DNA of 64,000 nucleotides from Bacteroidales bacterium. Its GTDB lineage: Bacteria; Bacteroidota; Bacteroidia; Bacteroidales; WCHB1-69. Made by a program: the position numbers and the translations under genes. Numbering within the stretch: the first letter of the stretch is position 1; each line of letters begins with the position of its first letter. The stretch covers positions 1-64,000 of the forward strand of contig JAFPXF010000035.1 of NCBI GenBank assembly GCA_017394765.1, given 5' to 3'. Of this stretch, positions 37,372 through 48,700 are shown one piece after another. The notes under the pieces are model-generated. The model had not been told where the DNA came from and did not search any database. It saw only the letters and a program-made list of their open reading frames with translations.

Positions 37372-39303
37372 ATGTATAAATATAAAATAGTATATATAAT
37401 CTTATTGTCAATTCTTTCAGGATTTGTATGCAATGTTGCAGTTGCACAGAAGTCCTCAAAAGCGGCCTCTTTATGTGCAAAAGCGCAACAATTGGTTAAT
37501 GACCGGCAATTCGACAAGGCGATTTCTGTTTTGATTCAGGCGCAAGCCAAGTATCCCAATTATGCTGATATATATATCCTGAAAGGTGACATCTATAATT
37601 TCACTCTTCGCTCCGACTCAGCATTTAGTTGCTATAAAAGAGCGATTGACATAATAGGAGAGCCGGACCCGTTGTTGTATTATATAGCAGCTGGCGAAGG
37701 GGTGAAATGTGGGAACTATGAAGGCGCTCTTCAATGTTATGAGAGTTTTATGCAGAAGGGCTTGCAATATTCCGATGTGCTGGCAGATGCTCAGAAGGGC
37801 ATGGCGAATTGTCGCTTTGCCATTGAGGCCATGCAAGTTCCGGTCAAATTTCAGCCTGTCAATTTGGGTGAAATTATCAATTCCGAATGGGATGAATCGT
37901 TGGCCTCCATCACAGCTGATGATGGAATGTTGGTCTTCACGGTGGGACGCCCGCGTGACGAGAAGACGGTTTGTGCCTTTTGCCAAACCGAGCAGGATTT
38001 GTACTATTCAATGAAAGAGCCATCGGGATGGTCGTCCCGCAATGCTTTTGAATCGCCTATCCGGACCGGATACAATGAAGGAGCCCAATGTATATCTCCC
38101 GACGGTGCATATTTGATATATACTATGTGTAATGCTGATTACGGTATGGGCAGCTGCGACCTTTATTGGTCGAAGAAGATGGGTAACAAGTGGTCGCGCC
38201 CGCGCAACTTTGGTGCACCGGTGAACACGAGCGCCTGGGAGTCGCAGCCTTCAATGGCTTCTGATGGCAAGACGATCTATTTCGCATCGTCCCGTTCCGG
38301 CGGATATGGAGGCATGGACATTTGGAAGACCACGATGACCTCCGAGGGCGCTTTCACAGCTCCGGAAAATCTGGGGGCAGCCATCAACACGCCAGGCGAC
38401 GATGCAGCGCCGTTTATCCATAGCGATGGACGGACACTCTACTTTGCCTCCAACGGACGTGTCGGTATGGGTGGCTACGACCTGTATTATTCCACTTTGC
38501 AAGCCGACGGCACCTGGTCTGAACCCAAGAATCTCGGTTATCCCATCAACACTTCAGCCGATGAGATCAACATCTTTATTAATGCGGCCGGTACTATGGC
38601 GTACATGGCATCCGACAAAGATGGTGGTTTTGGAGGATTGGATCTGTATAGTTTCGACCTCGACGACAACTTGCGGCCGAATCCAGTCACCTATATTAAA
38701 GGTAGAGTCAAGGATGCGGAAAATGGCATGCCCTTGGAGGCAACGGTGGAAATGGTGGACTTGAACAGCAAGGAACCTCTTTCGCAAACCAAGTCGGATG
38801 CCCAGACGGGTGAATATCTCGCCTGCATCCAAACGGGAAGCAATGTTTTGTTGAATGTGTCAGCCTCCGATTACCCATTCTATTCCGAAAACTTCCAAAT
38901 CGAGAAATCCTATACTGCTCTGGAACCCTACTTGAAGGATATCAACTTGCAGAAGGCTGAAGTCGGCACGGTGGTCGTCCTGAAGAACGTCTTTTTCGAT
39001 TTCGATCGCAGCGATCTACAGCCATCTTCTTATGTGGAGTTGGACAAGTTGGTTGAATATTTGGAGCACAACAGGGTCAACATTGAAATAGCAGGTCATA
39101 CCGACAATCAAGGCAGTGACGAGTATAACGACCGTCTGTCAAGAGACAGGGCCAAGGCCGTGTACGACTATCTGGTGCAACACGGGGTTGCGGCTGGGCG
39201 GTTGAGTTATCAGGGGTATGGCAAGCGGCAACCGATTGCGGACAACGAGACGGAAGAGGGTAGGGCGGCTAACCGTCGCACAGAATTCCGAATCGTACCT
39301 TAA
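37372..39303 (+). CDS. porE: type IX secretion system component PorE-like (TPR, propeller, CRD, OmpA domains)
   Basis: A 643-residue exported protein with the four-module layout described for PorE of Porphyromonas gingivalis. After a signal peptide (1-25) come TPR-like helices (about 27-165, 'KAISVLIQAQAKYPNYADIYILKGDIY'). PD40 propeller blades follow (about 185-430, 'IYFASSRSGGYGGMDIWKT', 'LYFASNGRVGMGGYDLYYS'), then a carboxypeptidase-regulatory-like domain (about 443-520, 'IKGRVKDAENGMPLEATVEM'). The end is an OmpA-like domain (about 535-643) with 'VFFDFDRSDLQPSS' and the peptidoglycan-binding 'GHTDNQGSDEYNDRLSRDRA'. PorE links the T9SS to peptidoglycan. It sits next to a giant T9SS cargo gene. 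Confidence 0.88.
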   Translation: MYKYKIVYIILLSILSGFVCNVAVAQKSSKAASLCAKAQQLVNDRQFDKAISVLIQAQAKYPNYADIYILKGDIYNFTLRSDSAFSCYKRAIDIIGEPDPLLYYIAAGEGVKCGNYEGALQCYESFMQKGLQYSDVLADAQKGMANCRFAIEAMQVPVKFQPVNLGEIINSEWDESLASITADDGMLVFTVGRPRDEKTVCAFCQTEQDLYYSMKEPSGWSSRNAFESPIRTGYNEGAQCISPDGAYLIYTMCNADYGMGSCDLYWSKKMGNKWSRPRNFGAPVNTSAWESQPSMASDGKTIYFASSRSGGYGGMDIWKTTMTSEGAFTAPENLGAAINTPGDDAAPFIHSDGRTLYFASNGRVGMGGYDLYYSTLQADGTWSEPKNLGYPINTSADEINIFINAAGTMAYMASDKDGGFGGLDLYSFDLDDNLRPNPVTYIKGRVKDAENGMPLEATVEMVDLNSKEPLSQTKSDAQTGEYLACIQTGSNVLLNVSASDYPFYSENFQIEKSYTALEPYLKDINLQKAEVGTVVVLKNVFFDFDRSDLQPSSYVELDKLVEYLEHNRVNIEIAGHTDNQGSDEYNDRLSRDRAKAVYDYLVQHGVAAGRLSYQGYGKRQPIADNETEEGRAANRRTEFRIVP

Positions 39304-39310
39304 TACACTA

Positions 39311-39336
39311 CCGGGTCTTCTGGCCCGGTTTTTTTA
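39311..39336 (+). terminator. rho-independent terminator after porE
   Basis: CCGGG (39311-39315) pairs with CCCGG (39324-39328) and is followed by seven T residues, eight bases after the porE stop codon. Confidence 0.85.
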
Positions 39337-39710
39337 TGGTGTCGATATGGGTGGAAGTGTGGTTATGCGATGCGTGGAGAAGGTCATTGTAACTTTTTTT
39401 TATGGCTTAGAGTATATGAGTTTAAAAACTAAAATGTGCCGAGTGTGATATAGAATATTTCGTAACATATTGTGTATAAATTTATTAGCTAAATTTTTTG
39501 GTTAAAAAAAAGGTTGATTTTCCTGTGGTTTGAGAAAAAAAACAGCTTTAGACAGAAAAAAATCAAAAAAAAATAGTTGAAGAAGATAATGTGTGAAAAA
39601 AAAATGTATTTTTGCAAGTTGAAATTTTAGTGAAATGAATAATAGTGTATAGTGTTTAAATACAAGAAAATAAGAAATAATATAATCAATAACAATCAAA
39701 AAGTAAAAGT
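39337..39710 (+). promoter_or_regulatory. AT-rich leader/promoter region of the giant adhesin gene
   Basis: This stretch without genes is very AT-rich, with many A and T runs. The only clear signal is a -7 box TATTTTTG at 39607-39614; a TTG at 39577-39579 is a possible -33 element, but the gap (27 bases) is long. Transcription near 39621 would give a leader of about 90 bases, unusually long for this window. No RNA gene or small protein was recognised in it. Confidence 0.5.
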
Positions 39711-42700
39711 ATGAAAAGAGTATTATCAATTTGCTTTTTAAGCATGTTGCTATTGCTGGCGGGGTTTACCGCTAAAGCACAGGTGACAACGAATTGCTGC
39801 TTCTGGCTGGAGAACATGCAGCCAGACACGTTGCAAGACATTTCCAATTTGGGGATCGCGCCTGGTGCCCCAGCGCTTTTGCCGGGTCATGGCAATCCGC
39901 TCGTGCTTGACAACACGTTATCACGGGTTGATGAGGTCACCTTCACGCCTGAGTCCTATGGCACAGCTCATCCCGTAGGCATGCGTACGGACTGGTACAG
40001 GGTGAGATTCACGAACAACTGCAATCTCCCTGCCAGCACGAAGGTTTCCTTGGAATGGAAATTGTACAACAACGGCGTACTCATCCCGTATGCCAATCTT
40101 TCGGACTATGTGGATATGTTCATCTACACCAGTTTTGACCAACTTGCCAATACGAGCAATGTGAACGCTACCTGTGGTCACAGTGGTTGGTTGGGCGGTC
40201 CTGTCTATGCAGAAGGCGTTTGCCATGGTGTGGCCAACAATTGTGTGGGCGGTTATCCTGGCTCCATGGTTGTTGATAACAACTATCCTTATGCACAGTA
40301 TGGTTTCTCTGCTGCTGGCTATGTCAGATTGGCAAATTCGTACAACCTCGATTACTTCTACATTAATTTCTTCGCATCTTCGGAAACTCGCATCGCCCTT
40401 CGTTGGAAACGTGTGGGTAACTACTCTTTGGTTGTAGGTCTTCGTGAACGTACCGATGGTACGGATTTTGCCATTTGGAACGATCCCGGCCAAACGGGTT
40501 ACATCGGCGGCCATCAGAGCTGCTGCGGCGCTCTCCTCGCACAAGACTCCATTCACTATCTCGTGCAGACCAATTCCCAGAAGGTTATTTGCGAACGTGA
40601 CTTCTACATGTATGGCAGACCTGTTGCCATGTACACCCAAACGGGTATGTACAATGTTCTTTTCGGCACATACGACTGCGACCACTGGAAAGTTGACTCT
40701 GTTGACTTGCTTGACTTCCAGACCCGTCCTACTCCCGACATCGTTGGTCACAATGCTTCCAGCTGTAAGAATGAACCCATTACTTTGAACGACATTCTCG
40801 CCTTGGCTCCTCCTGTCAACACCGACACGATGGATTACATTTACCATGAGATTTATTGGAAGACCGGCGTGAACGGCACGTTCTCCCAAACCCCTATCAT
40901 TCCTGACAACACTTATCCCCATATCGATACTTTCTATGTGTATCAAGTAAACGCATATCGTATCCCCAATGGTGACACCTTGTTCTGCACAGGTTACACG
41001 GATTCCTTCCTGTATGAGATTTTGGAAATCCTGCCTCCTGTTTTGGACAATACCCCGAACTACTTCGCTTTCTGTAACGAGGACATCACCCCGGCTTCAG
41101 AACAGATTATCAAGGCCAAGCTGAACAATATCCCCGAGAACCAATGTGCAGTTGAGATTCACTGGTTCCTCGGCACCACAGCCACTGGCACCCCGATGGT
41201 GACCACCGCTTGCGACACGGTGAACTTGTCCAGCATCTATACCAATAATATCCATAAGATTGTCAATATTACGGCTTTCTCGTACGCTCCTTCTACGGGC
41301 ACCTATTCTCCGACGGGTGCTACCGTGACGTTCGAGTTCTTCGCCACTCCTGAAATCACAATGGCTGCTGATACAGAGTATGTGGTTTGCCCTCACACTC
41401 CGATCACTCTTCACAATGCAGCTGTCGTCACCAATATCAACGGAGCTGGTCAGACCACTGGCGTGAACGGTGTGAACTGGCAGTATGTTTGGACTAAGAA
41501 TGGCAATACCATCAATGCCAACACGCCCAACCTGAATATCAATGCTCCTGGTTGTGCCACGACGGATGTTTATACCGTTACCGCCACCGCCCTTTCCATT
41601 GAGAACGGTTGTGACTCCGCTCGCACTCGCGTCTTCACTGTTGTCAGCAACGACACCATGCCTCTGACCATCAGATGGAGAGACAACTCCACTGCTCAGG
41701 TTCGTATTTCCGGTTGCGACACCACGACCAGTGCTTGGGCTGCTCCTTATACCATGGCTAACGTGAGCGAAACAGGCAACTCCATCATCCAAGTCACTTC
41801 CGACAAATGCAGCAATGTTCAGAACATTCACTACTCTGTCAGCATCAACACGACTCTTGCTCCGTGTACGACTATCGTTACCCGCAGCTACTATGTCACT
41901 GACGAATGTAACAACCAATCCAACACGATCAGCCAGGTTGTCACGATTGTGAACGACACCTTCCCGACACTTGCTGGCAATGTTGACACTGTTCGTCCGG
42001 TTCGTCCGCTCAACAACGACTGTAAGGATGATATGCCTGCACGTTCTGTCTTGTTGGCTTCTTTGCACGACAACTTCCAAATCCACTCCGCTTGCGGTGC
42101 CAATGTTGATGACGATGACATTCATTTCTATGTGGGTAATGTTGAAGTCGCCGCTCTTGATGGTCATATTGGCGTGCGCGACACGAACATCTTCGCCAAC
42201 ACCAATGAAGTTCATGTGCTTGTTTCCTTGACAGACGAGTGTGGCAACACCACCCCGGTCAATCAAAGACAACATGTTATTACACTCTTCAAACCCGCGC
42301 AGATCGACATCGCCCATGGCGCCACTCTGACTCCGGATTATGAGATTTGTAACTATGATACCGTTTCTGTCACGTTTGACACGCTGATGATTTACAATGG
42401 TTTCAGCCCTTATCAATATGCTTGGTCACAAGATCCTAAGCCCGAAGAGTGTGGAATCATCTATCACGCTGACGATCCTACTGTCATCGATGTGTATGCA
42501 TTGGTTGGTGGTGCTTACTACACCTCTTCCCAGTTTATCATGACCATCACCGATAAATACGGTTGTGTGGCTGCTGATACTTCTAATGCAATTCACTTCT
42601 TCCCTGTTCCTACTGTGAACATCGTGGAAGACCCGCGTAATGACGACTATGCTCATGCCGAGCCCGTTGTTGTTTGCCCGACTTTCGGCCACTTCCTGAT

Positions 42701-45700
42701 TGAAGCTCAAGCTACCGATAATCTTCCGCTTTCATACGACCATACTTTGACGTATGTGTGGTCTGGTGAAGCTATTGACTATACTTCCACCAATGAACAT
42801 TCCTTCATTGCTGTGAACGAAAACATTTGTAACAGAATTTACACGGCCTATGCTACGGTTACCAACACCAAGGGCTGTATCACTGTGGCTGACTATTCTA
42901 TCGAAGCTATCGACACTGAGGCTCCTGTCCTGACTGTTGACTTGACGACCGACACTATACCTGTCAATGCTCCGAACTGTAAGATTATCGTTCCGGATTA
43001 CACGCATCTCTTCAATGTCAATACTGTCTCCGACAACTGTTGGAATATGGACAGCACAGTTGTAACCCAGGTTCCTGCCGCTGGCGAACTCATTGGTGTG
43101 AACACGGATGTGGTTGTCACTGTCCAACCCAAGTGCGGTCCTGCTGCCACTCACATCATCAGAGTGTGCTTCCCCGAGCCGTTCATCTCCACTTCAATTT
43201 CTGCTACGGTTGACAGCGTTTGCTATCCCTACACCACTACCCTCACTACCACCACTCTGAATGGTACTCCGAATTACTTGGTTGTGTGGAATGGCACCGA
43301 CACTATGGATGCCTTGACGGTCAGCCCCACGGAGACTTCCAGAACCCACAATGTTGTGGTTGTGACTGACGTTCATGGCTGTCAGGCTACTGACGCTATT
43401 GATCTCGTTGTTTATCACAAGCCTGTTGCTGGTGACGTGAACATCACTTCCACGCCCAACAACTACTGCGATGACCAACATGCTAACGGTTCCTTCACGG
43501 TGACCGCCGTTCATCCTGACATTGACAGCGTGAGACTTGCCGGTACTTCTGAATGGCATGCTCTCCCGTACACAACCGATGCCAACCTGCCTCATGGCAC
43601 CTATGCATTCGACCTGCACACTATTCACGATTGCTACACCGCTGGCATTGCTGTTGGCACTATTGCTCACGATACCACGATCAACAATCTCGAAGAAGTT
43701 CTGACTCTGAGCATCTACACGAACAATGACTATTGCACTGCTCCTTGGCATGGTACCATTGACGTTGTTTATCCTGTGAATGGCTACACCTACCACATTG
43801 GTGAATACGTCCACGTGCTTGACAATGGCGAACTTGACACTTGCGGTAATGAGACGCACCTCTACAATCCTGATCTTGAGAGCGACCTCTGGTTCAACTA
43901 CCTCTATCAAGGTGTCTATGCTATTGAGATCACGACCAACTTCAACTGTCATTATGTGACGGATTCCATCGAAGTTCTGGATGCCCGTATCACACCTCCG
44001 GTTCCTCAAATGGTTGTTGTTCCTAACACCAACTGTGTCTCCAGCAACGGTTCGGTCAGACTTGTGAATACGGATCCCAAATATTATTACACCCTTAACG
44101 GTATCACCTGGCGTGGTAACCAAGGTGCACGTACCTTTGGTCTGTTGCCTGCTGGCACTTACAATTTGAATATTTACAATGACATTACCCGTTGTTCCAA
44201 TGATACTACAATCGTGGTTCCTGACGGCACTGTCATTCCTGTTTACACCTCGAACGAAATCAGCATTCAACCCCGCACCAACTGTACTGTTCCGAATGGT
44301 GAGATTCATATCAACGCTCAAGCCGGTTATCTCTATTTCGTGGTGAATGCCGCTGGTGACACGATTGCCGCTACTTCTTACAATGCAATGGAAAGTGGTG
44401 ACTTCACCGTTCGCAAGTACAACTTCGCTACCGGTTGCTACAAAGACTCTATCGTTAATATTCCGTTCAACAGACCTGAATTCGAATATACCTTGACTCC
44501 TGTGGCTGATATGGATTGTAGCATTGAAGTTGGTACTGGTTCCGTCAGTGTGGTTCCTGCTTTGGCAGCTGATTACCATATTTACAACAGTCTGAACGAA
44601 GAAGTTTCCTTCACAGGCTTGAATCCTGATGTCTATACGGTTACTGCCTATATTGCTGCCACCCAGTGTACATATAGCAAGAATGTGACTGTTGGTACTG
44701 ACTATACATATCCTGAATTGGTCTTCACTTCCACACCTAACTACAATTGCTATCCGACCAAGAACGGTACGATCACAGCTGTTGACACTCAGGATGTCCG
44801 TAATTACACCTCTATGAATTACTATCTCGATGGTGAAGCTGTCAACTATCCTATCACTGGACTTAACAGTGGTTCTTACAATGTCTATGCTATCACGAAC
44901 CTCCATTGTCGTTCCAATGCGGAGAACGTTGTTGTTGTTGACAGCGCCTTCTTTGCACGTCAATATGACATTGTGCCGAACAGCACTTGCGACATCACGC
45001 TGAGCCGTCCGGGTAATGGTCAAATCCATGTCCTGACTCCGCAAGGCACACATTATCTGTATGTCTTCACCTATATCGATACCATTCACTACAACTATGA
45101 TGTGGATCACTTTGAGCCGATCGACTACACGAAGTTCACCTTGGCCGATGGTCACTACTCCGTTCACATTACGGACACGGTCACGGGTTGTGAATACACT
45201 GACACAGTGTTTGTTCCGTTCATCGCTACTCCGCTGACTATTGACACTGTTGTTTCCACCCCGGACTACAGCTGCCGTGCTGATCTTGCTCTTGGCACGA
45301 TTACGGTGACTGCTCACTCCAGCAGCGCTTCCGCTGTTCTGACTTACTCTATCGATGGTGGTGCCACCTATCAACTGAGCAATGTCTTCACGGGTCTTGT
45401 GCCTGGCACCTACAACATTGTGATTCGCGATACCGCTAACAACTGTGTCTATGCTAATCTCCCGAAGAGTGTGATTGATGTTGCTGATGAGATGTATGTC
45501 CTTACCTTCGATGCCGACACCACTCCGAACCAATTCTGTGATCCCACTCGTTTCAACGGTTCTATCACGGTGAACAATATTGTGAATGCCAACCCGTATC
45601 CGACATCTTATCTCTTCAAGATCAACGGTGGTGAATACCAGACCAGCAATGTCTTCTCCGAACTCGAAGCCGGCACTTATGTGGTCACCGTTAAGGATGT

Positions 45701-48700
45701 CTTCACTGGTTGTGAATACACTGCTACTGCTATCATCCGTTTGGACAACAATTATGCTCCTATCGTTGGCATCACTTCTACCGGTCATAACAACGGTGGT
45801 GAATTCCACTTCTGTAAGAATAGTGACGGCATGCTCATCGCTAATGTCACTCCGCTGTTGCCTGGTGACACTCTGTTCACCTATGCTTGGTACAATGACT
45901 GCCCGGCTGGCATCCTGATGTCCGACTCTTCTTCTGTCAATGTCTTGACCGAAATCGTCCACTGCTGCACCTACACTGTTGAAGTTACCAGCGTGCTGAC
46001 AGGTTGTAAGACCATTGAGACCAGATATGTTTGTGTGGATTCTCTGCCTCTCGTGCATTTCTACATTGACCACGCTGCATGGACCACCCGCGACCCGAAC
46101 AACTTCTTCAACTGCGAAAATCATCCTTTGACCATCGGTATTGATCCTACAGGCCTTGTTTCCCATGTCTGGACCAACGGTATTGTCACTGATGCTTATG
46201 AATTCACAGTTCCTGCATTCGCCGTCCCGGCTAATGAGACCAAGTCTTACTGTGTGACGATTGTTGATCAAAACGGTTGTTCCTCCACCGAGGCCCTGAA
46301 CGTGATCTCCAAGCCGATCTTCCGCACTGCCGAAACGATTAATGCTTGTAACACTTATTCTTTCCATGGCAATAAGATTGCTGATTGCGTCTTCACATTC
46401 GATCCTGCCGTTGGTGCTACCAACACGCACGTCGTGGTTGACACGCTCGCTGCTTTGAATGGTTGCGACAGCATCGTTACCTACACGATCATTATCTCTG
46501 CTCTGCCAGTCCTCGATGTGACTGCTACCAATCTTGAGGATGTCTTCTGCGCCGGTGATGTTATCGTTCCTACGGGCCTTGGTTTCAACCATGACTATGC
46601 AGTCCAATATGGTTGGCGTATTATCCCTGCCACGGAGACTCCTAATACGGCCACGTTCAACACCGCTGGTCAAGAGTTCAACATCAACTCACCGGTCAGC
46701 TATGGTATGACGGGCAGCAAGATTTATGCTTACAGTGCCAATGATTGTGACACTATTGTGTCTGGCACCTATATGTTGACGATCCATGACGTTCCGACAC
46801 TCCGTCCGAATGCTCCTGCTATGAATCTCGATACGATTTGCGCTGGTAATGTTCCTACGGTTCCCGCTTTGTCTGCCGCCAACATTGATTGGCATGGTAC
46901 CACCACGGGTAATGAGTGCAAGATTGAATACAGAGATATCACTTCCACTGTTTGGAACACTTGGGCTCCTGCAACCACTTTGAACGATGAAGGTGTCTAT
47001 GCTTTCAGATTCGTTGCCAAGAATCATTGTTCCGGTGAATTCGTCACCCTCGACACCATGGGTGTGATTGTCAACGGTACTGTTGGCGTCTCTATCAACA
47101 ATCCTTATCAGAGACTTTGCCTCGGCAATGCAATCACTCCGATTGTCATCACCACCACGAACGCTATGGCTCTCACCAACGATGATGTTGTCATCACTCC
47201 GAATGCCGGTCTCTCTTTCGATGCCGCTACGATGACCATCTCCGGTACTCCGACAATTGCTACTACATATAGCATTGCTATCACGGCTACGAATGAGTTC
47301 GTTGGTTCTCCGTGTCCGACCTTCACTTTGCTTGACTCCATCGTGGTGAACCCGCTGGTCACCATCGATGCCACCAACGCCAATCAGACCATTTGCCTCG
47401 GCAACCCGATTGACAATGTTGTGATCTCAAATGCCAACTCCACAATCAGCCATTCTATTCTTCCCGTTGGTTTGATGTTCACGGGCAATGTCTTGAGTGG
47501 TGCTCCTGTCGCTGTTGGTACATACACTATCACCTTCACGGCTACGAGCAACATGGTCCCGCAATGTGAATCCAGAACTGTTGCCGTCAACATCACGGTG
47601 AACGACACTGTTACCCTTGCTGTTACTTCTGCCAATGCTGACCAGACGATTTGCCTCGGTGAATCTGTTGCTGACATTATGATTGCCAACACGAATTCTA
47701 CTGTTGCTGTCACGGGTCTTCCTACTGGCATGACGTATCAGGCTGCCACCAACAGCATTGTTGGTGCTCCGACCGCCGCTGGTACTTATAACTTCACCAT
47801 CACGGCTACGAGCGACAAGGTTCCTGCTTGCAACGTCAAGACTATCCAGGGTACCATCACGGTGAATGACACTGTTGTTCTGACTGTGAGCAACAACTCT
47901 CAGAGATTGTGCCTCGGTAACGCTATTGATCCGATGACGATTACCAACACTAATTCCACGATTACGGTTACGGGTCTGCCGACAGGTGTCACCTATACGG
48001 ATGCCACACATGTCATCAGCGGTACCCCGGTCAACTTCGGCACGTTTGAGTACACTGTGCTCGCCACCAGCGACAATGGTTGTACCAACAAGACGTTTGT
48101 TGGCACCATCGTGGTTAACGACACGGTCACCCTCAGCGCCACGAACTTGAACCACGCTATTTGCCTCGGTAATCCGATCAATGATATCGTGATCACCAAT
48201 ACGAATTCCACGATCACAGTTACGGGTCTGCCTGAGACACTGACTTATGATGATGCAACTCATACGATCAGTGGTACTCCGAATGCATTCGGCCCGATCA
48301 CCTACACCATCACTGCTACCAGCAACCAGAACCCGGCTTGCAACGCCAAGACGATTGTTGATGTTATCACGGTGAACGATACGGTTAAGCTGACAGCCGA
48401 TGCTACGAAACTCAACCAGATTGTCTGTCGCGAGAACAACATCGAAGACATCGTCTTCAACGTTGAAAACGCCACACTCTCTATCGTTGGTACACTTCCT
48501 GCTGGCCTCACCTTCAACAACAATGTCATTTCCGGTGCTCCTACGGTGATGAACACCACGGGCTATACGTTCACGGTTTTGGCCACCAGCACTGCTGATC
48601 CTGCTTGCGATGCCAAGACTCTTGATGTCAATCTCATTGTGAATGACAAGCCTTCCATCACGGCTCCGATTACCGGTGGTGACCTCGCTGTCTGTGACGG

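Noticed and set aside
43194..46673. A 1159-codon open frame on the minus strand opposite the giant adhesin, plus other long antisense frames between 39.9 and 50.0 kb
   Set aside because: They are aligned codon-for-codon with the adhesin and exist because it avoids TTA, CTA and TCA. Their translations are Arg/Val/Asn-rich and resemble no protein, while the sense strand has clear domains.
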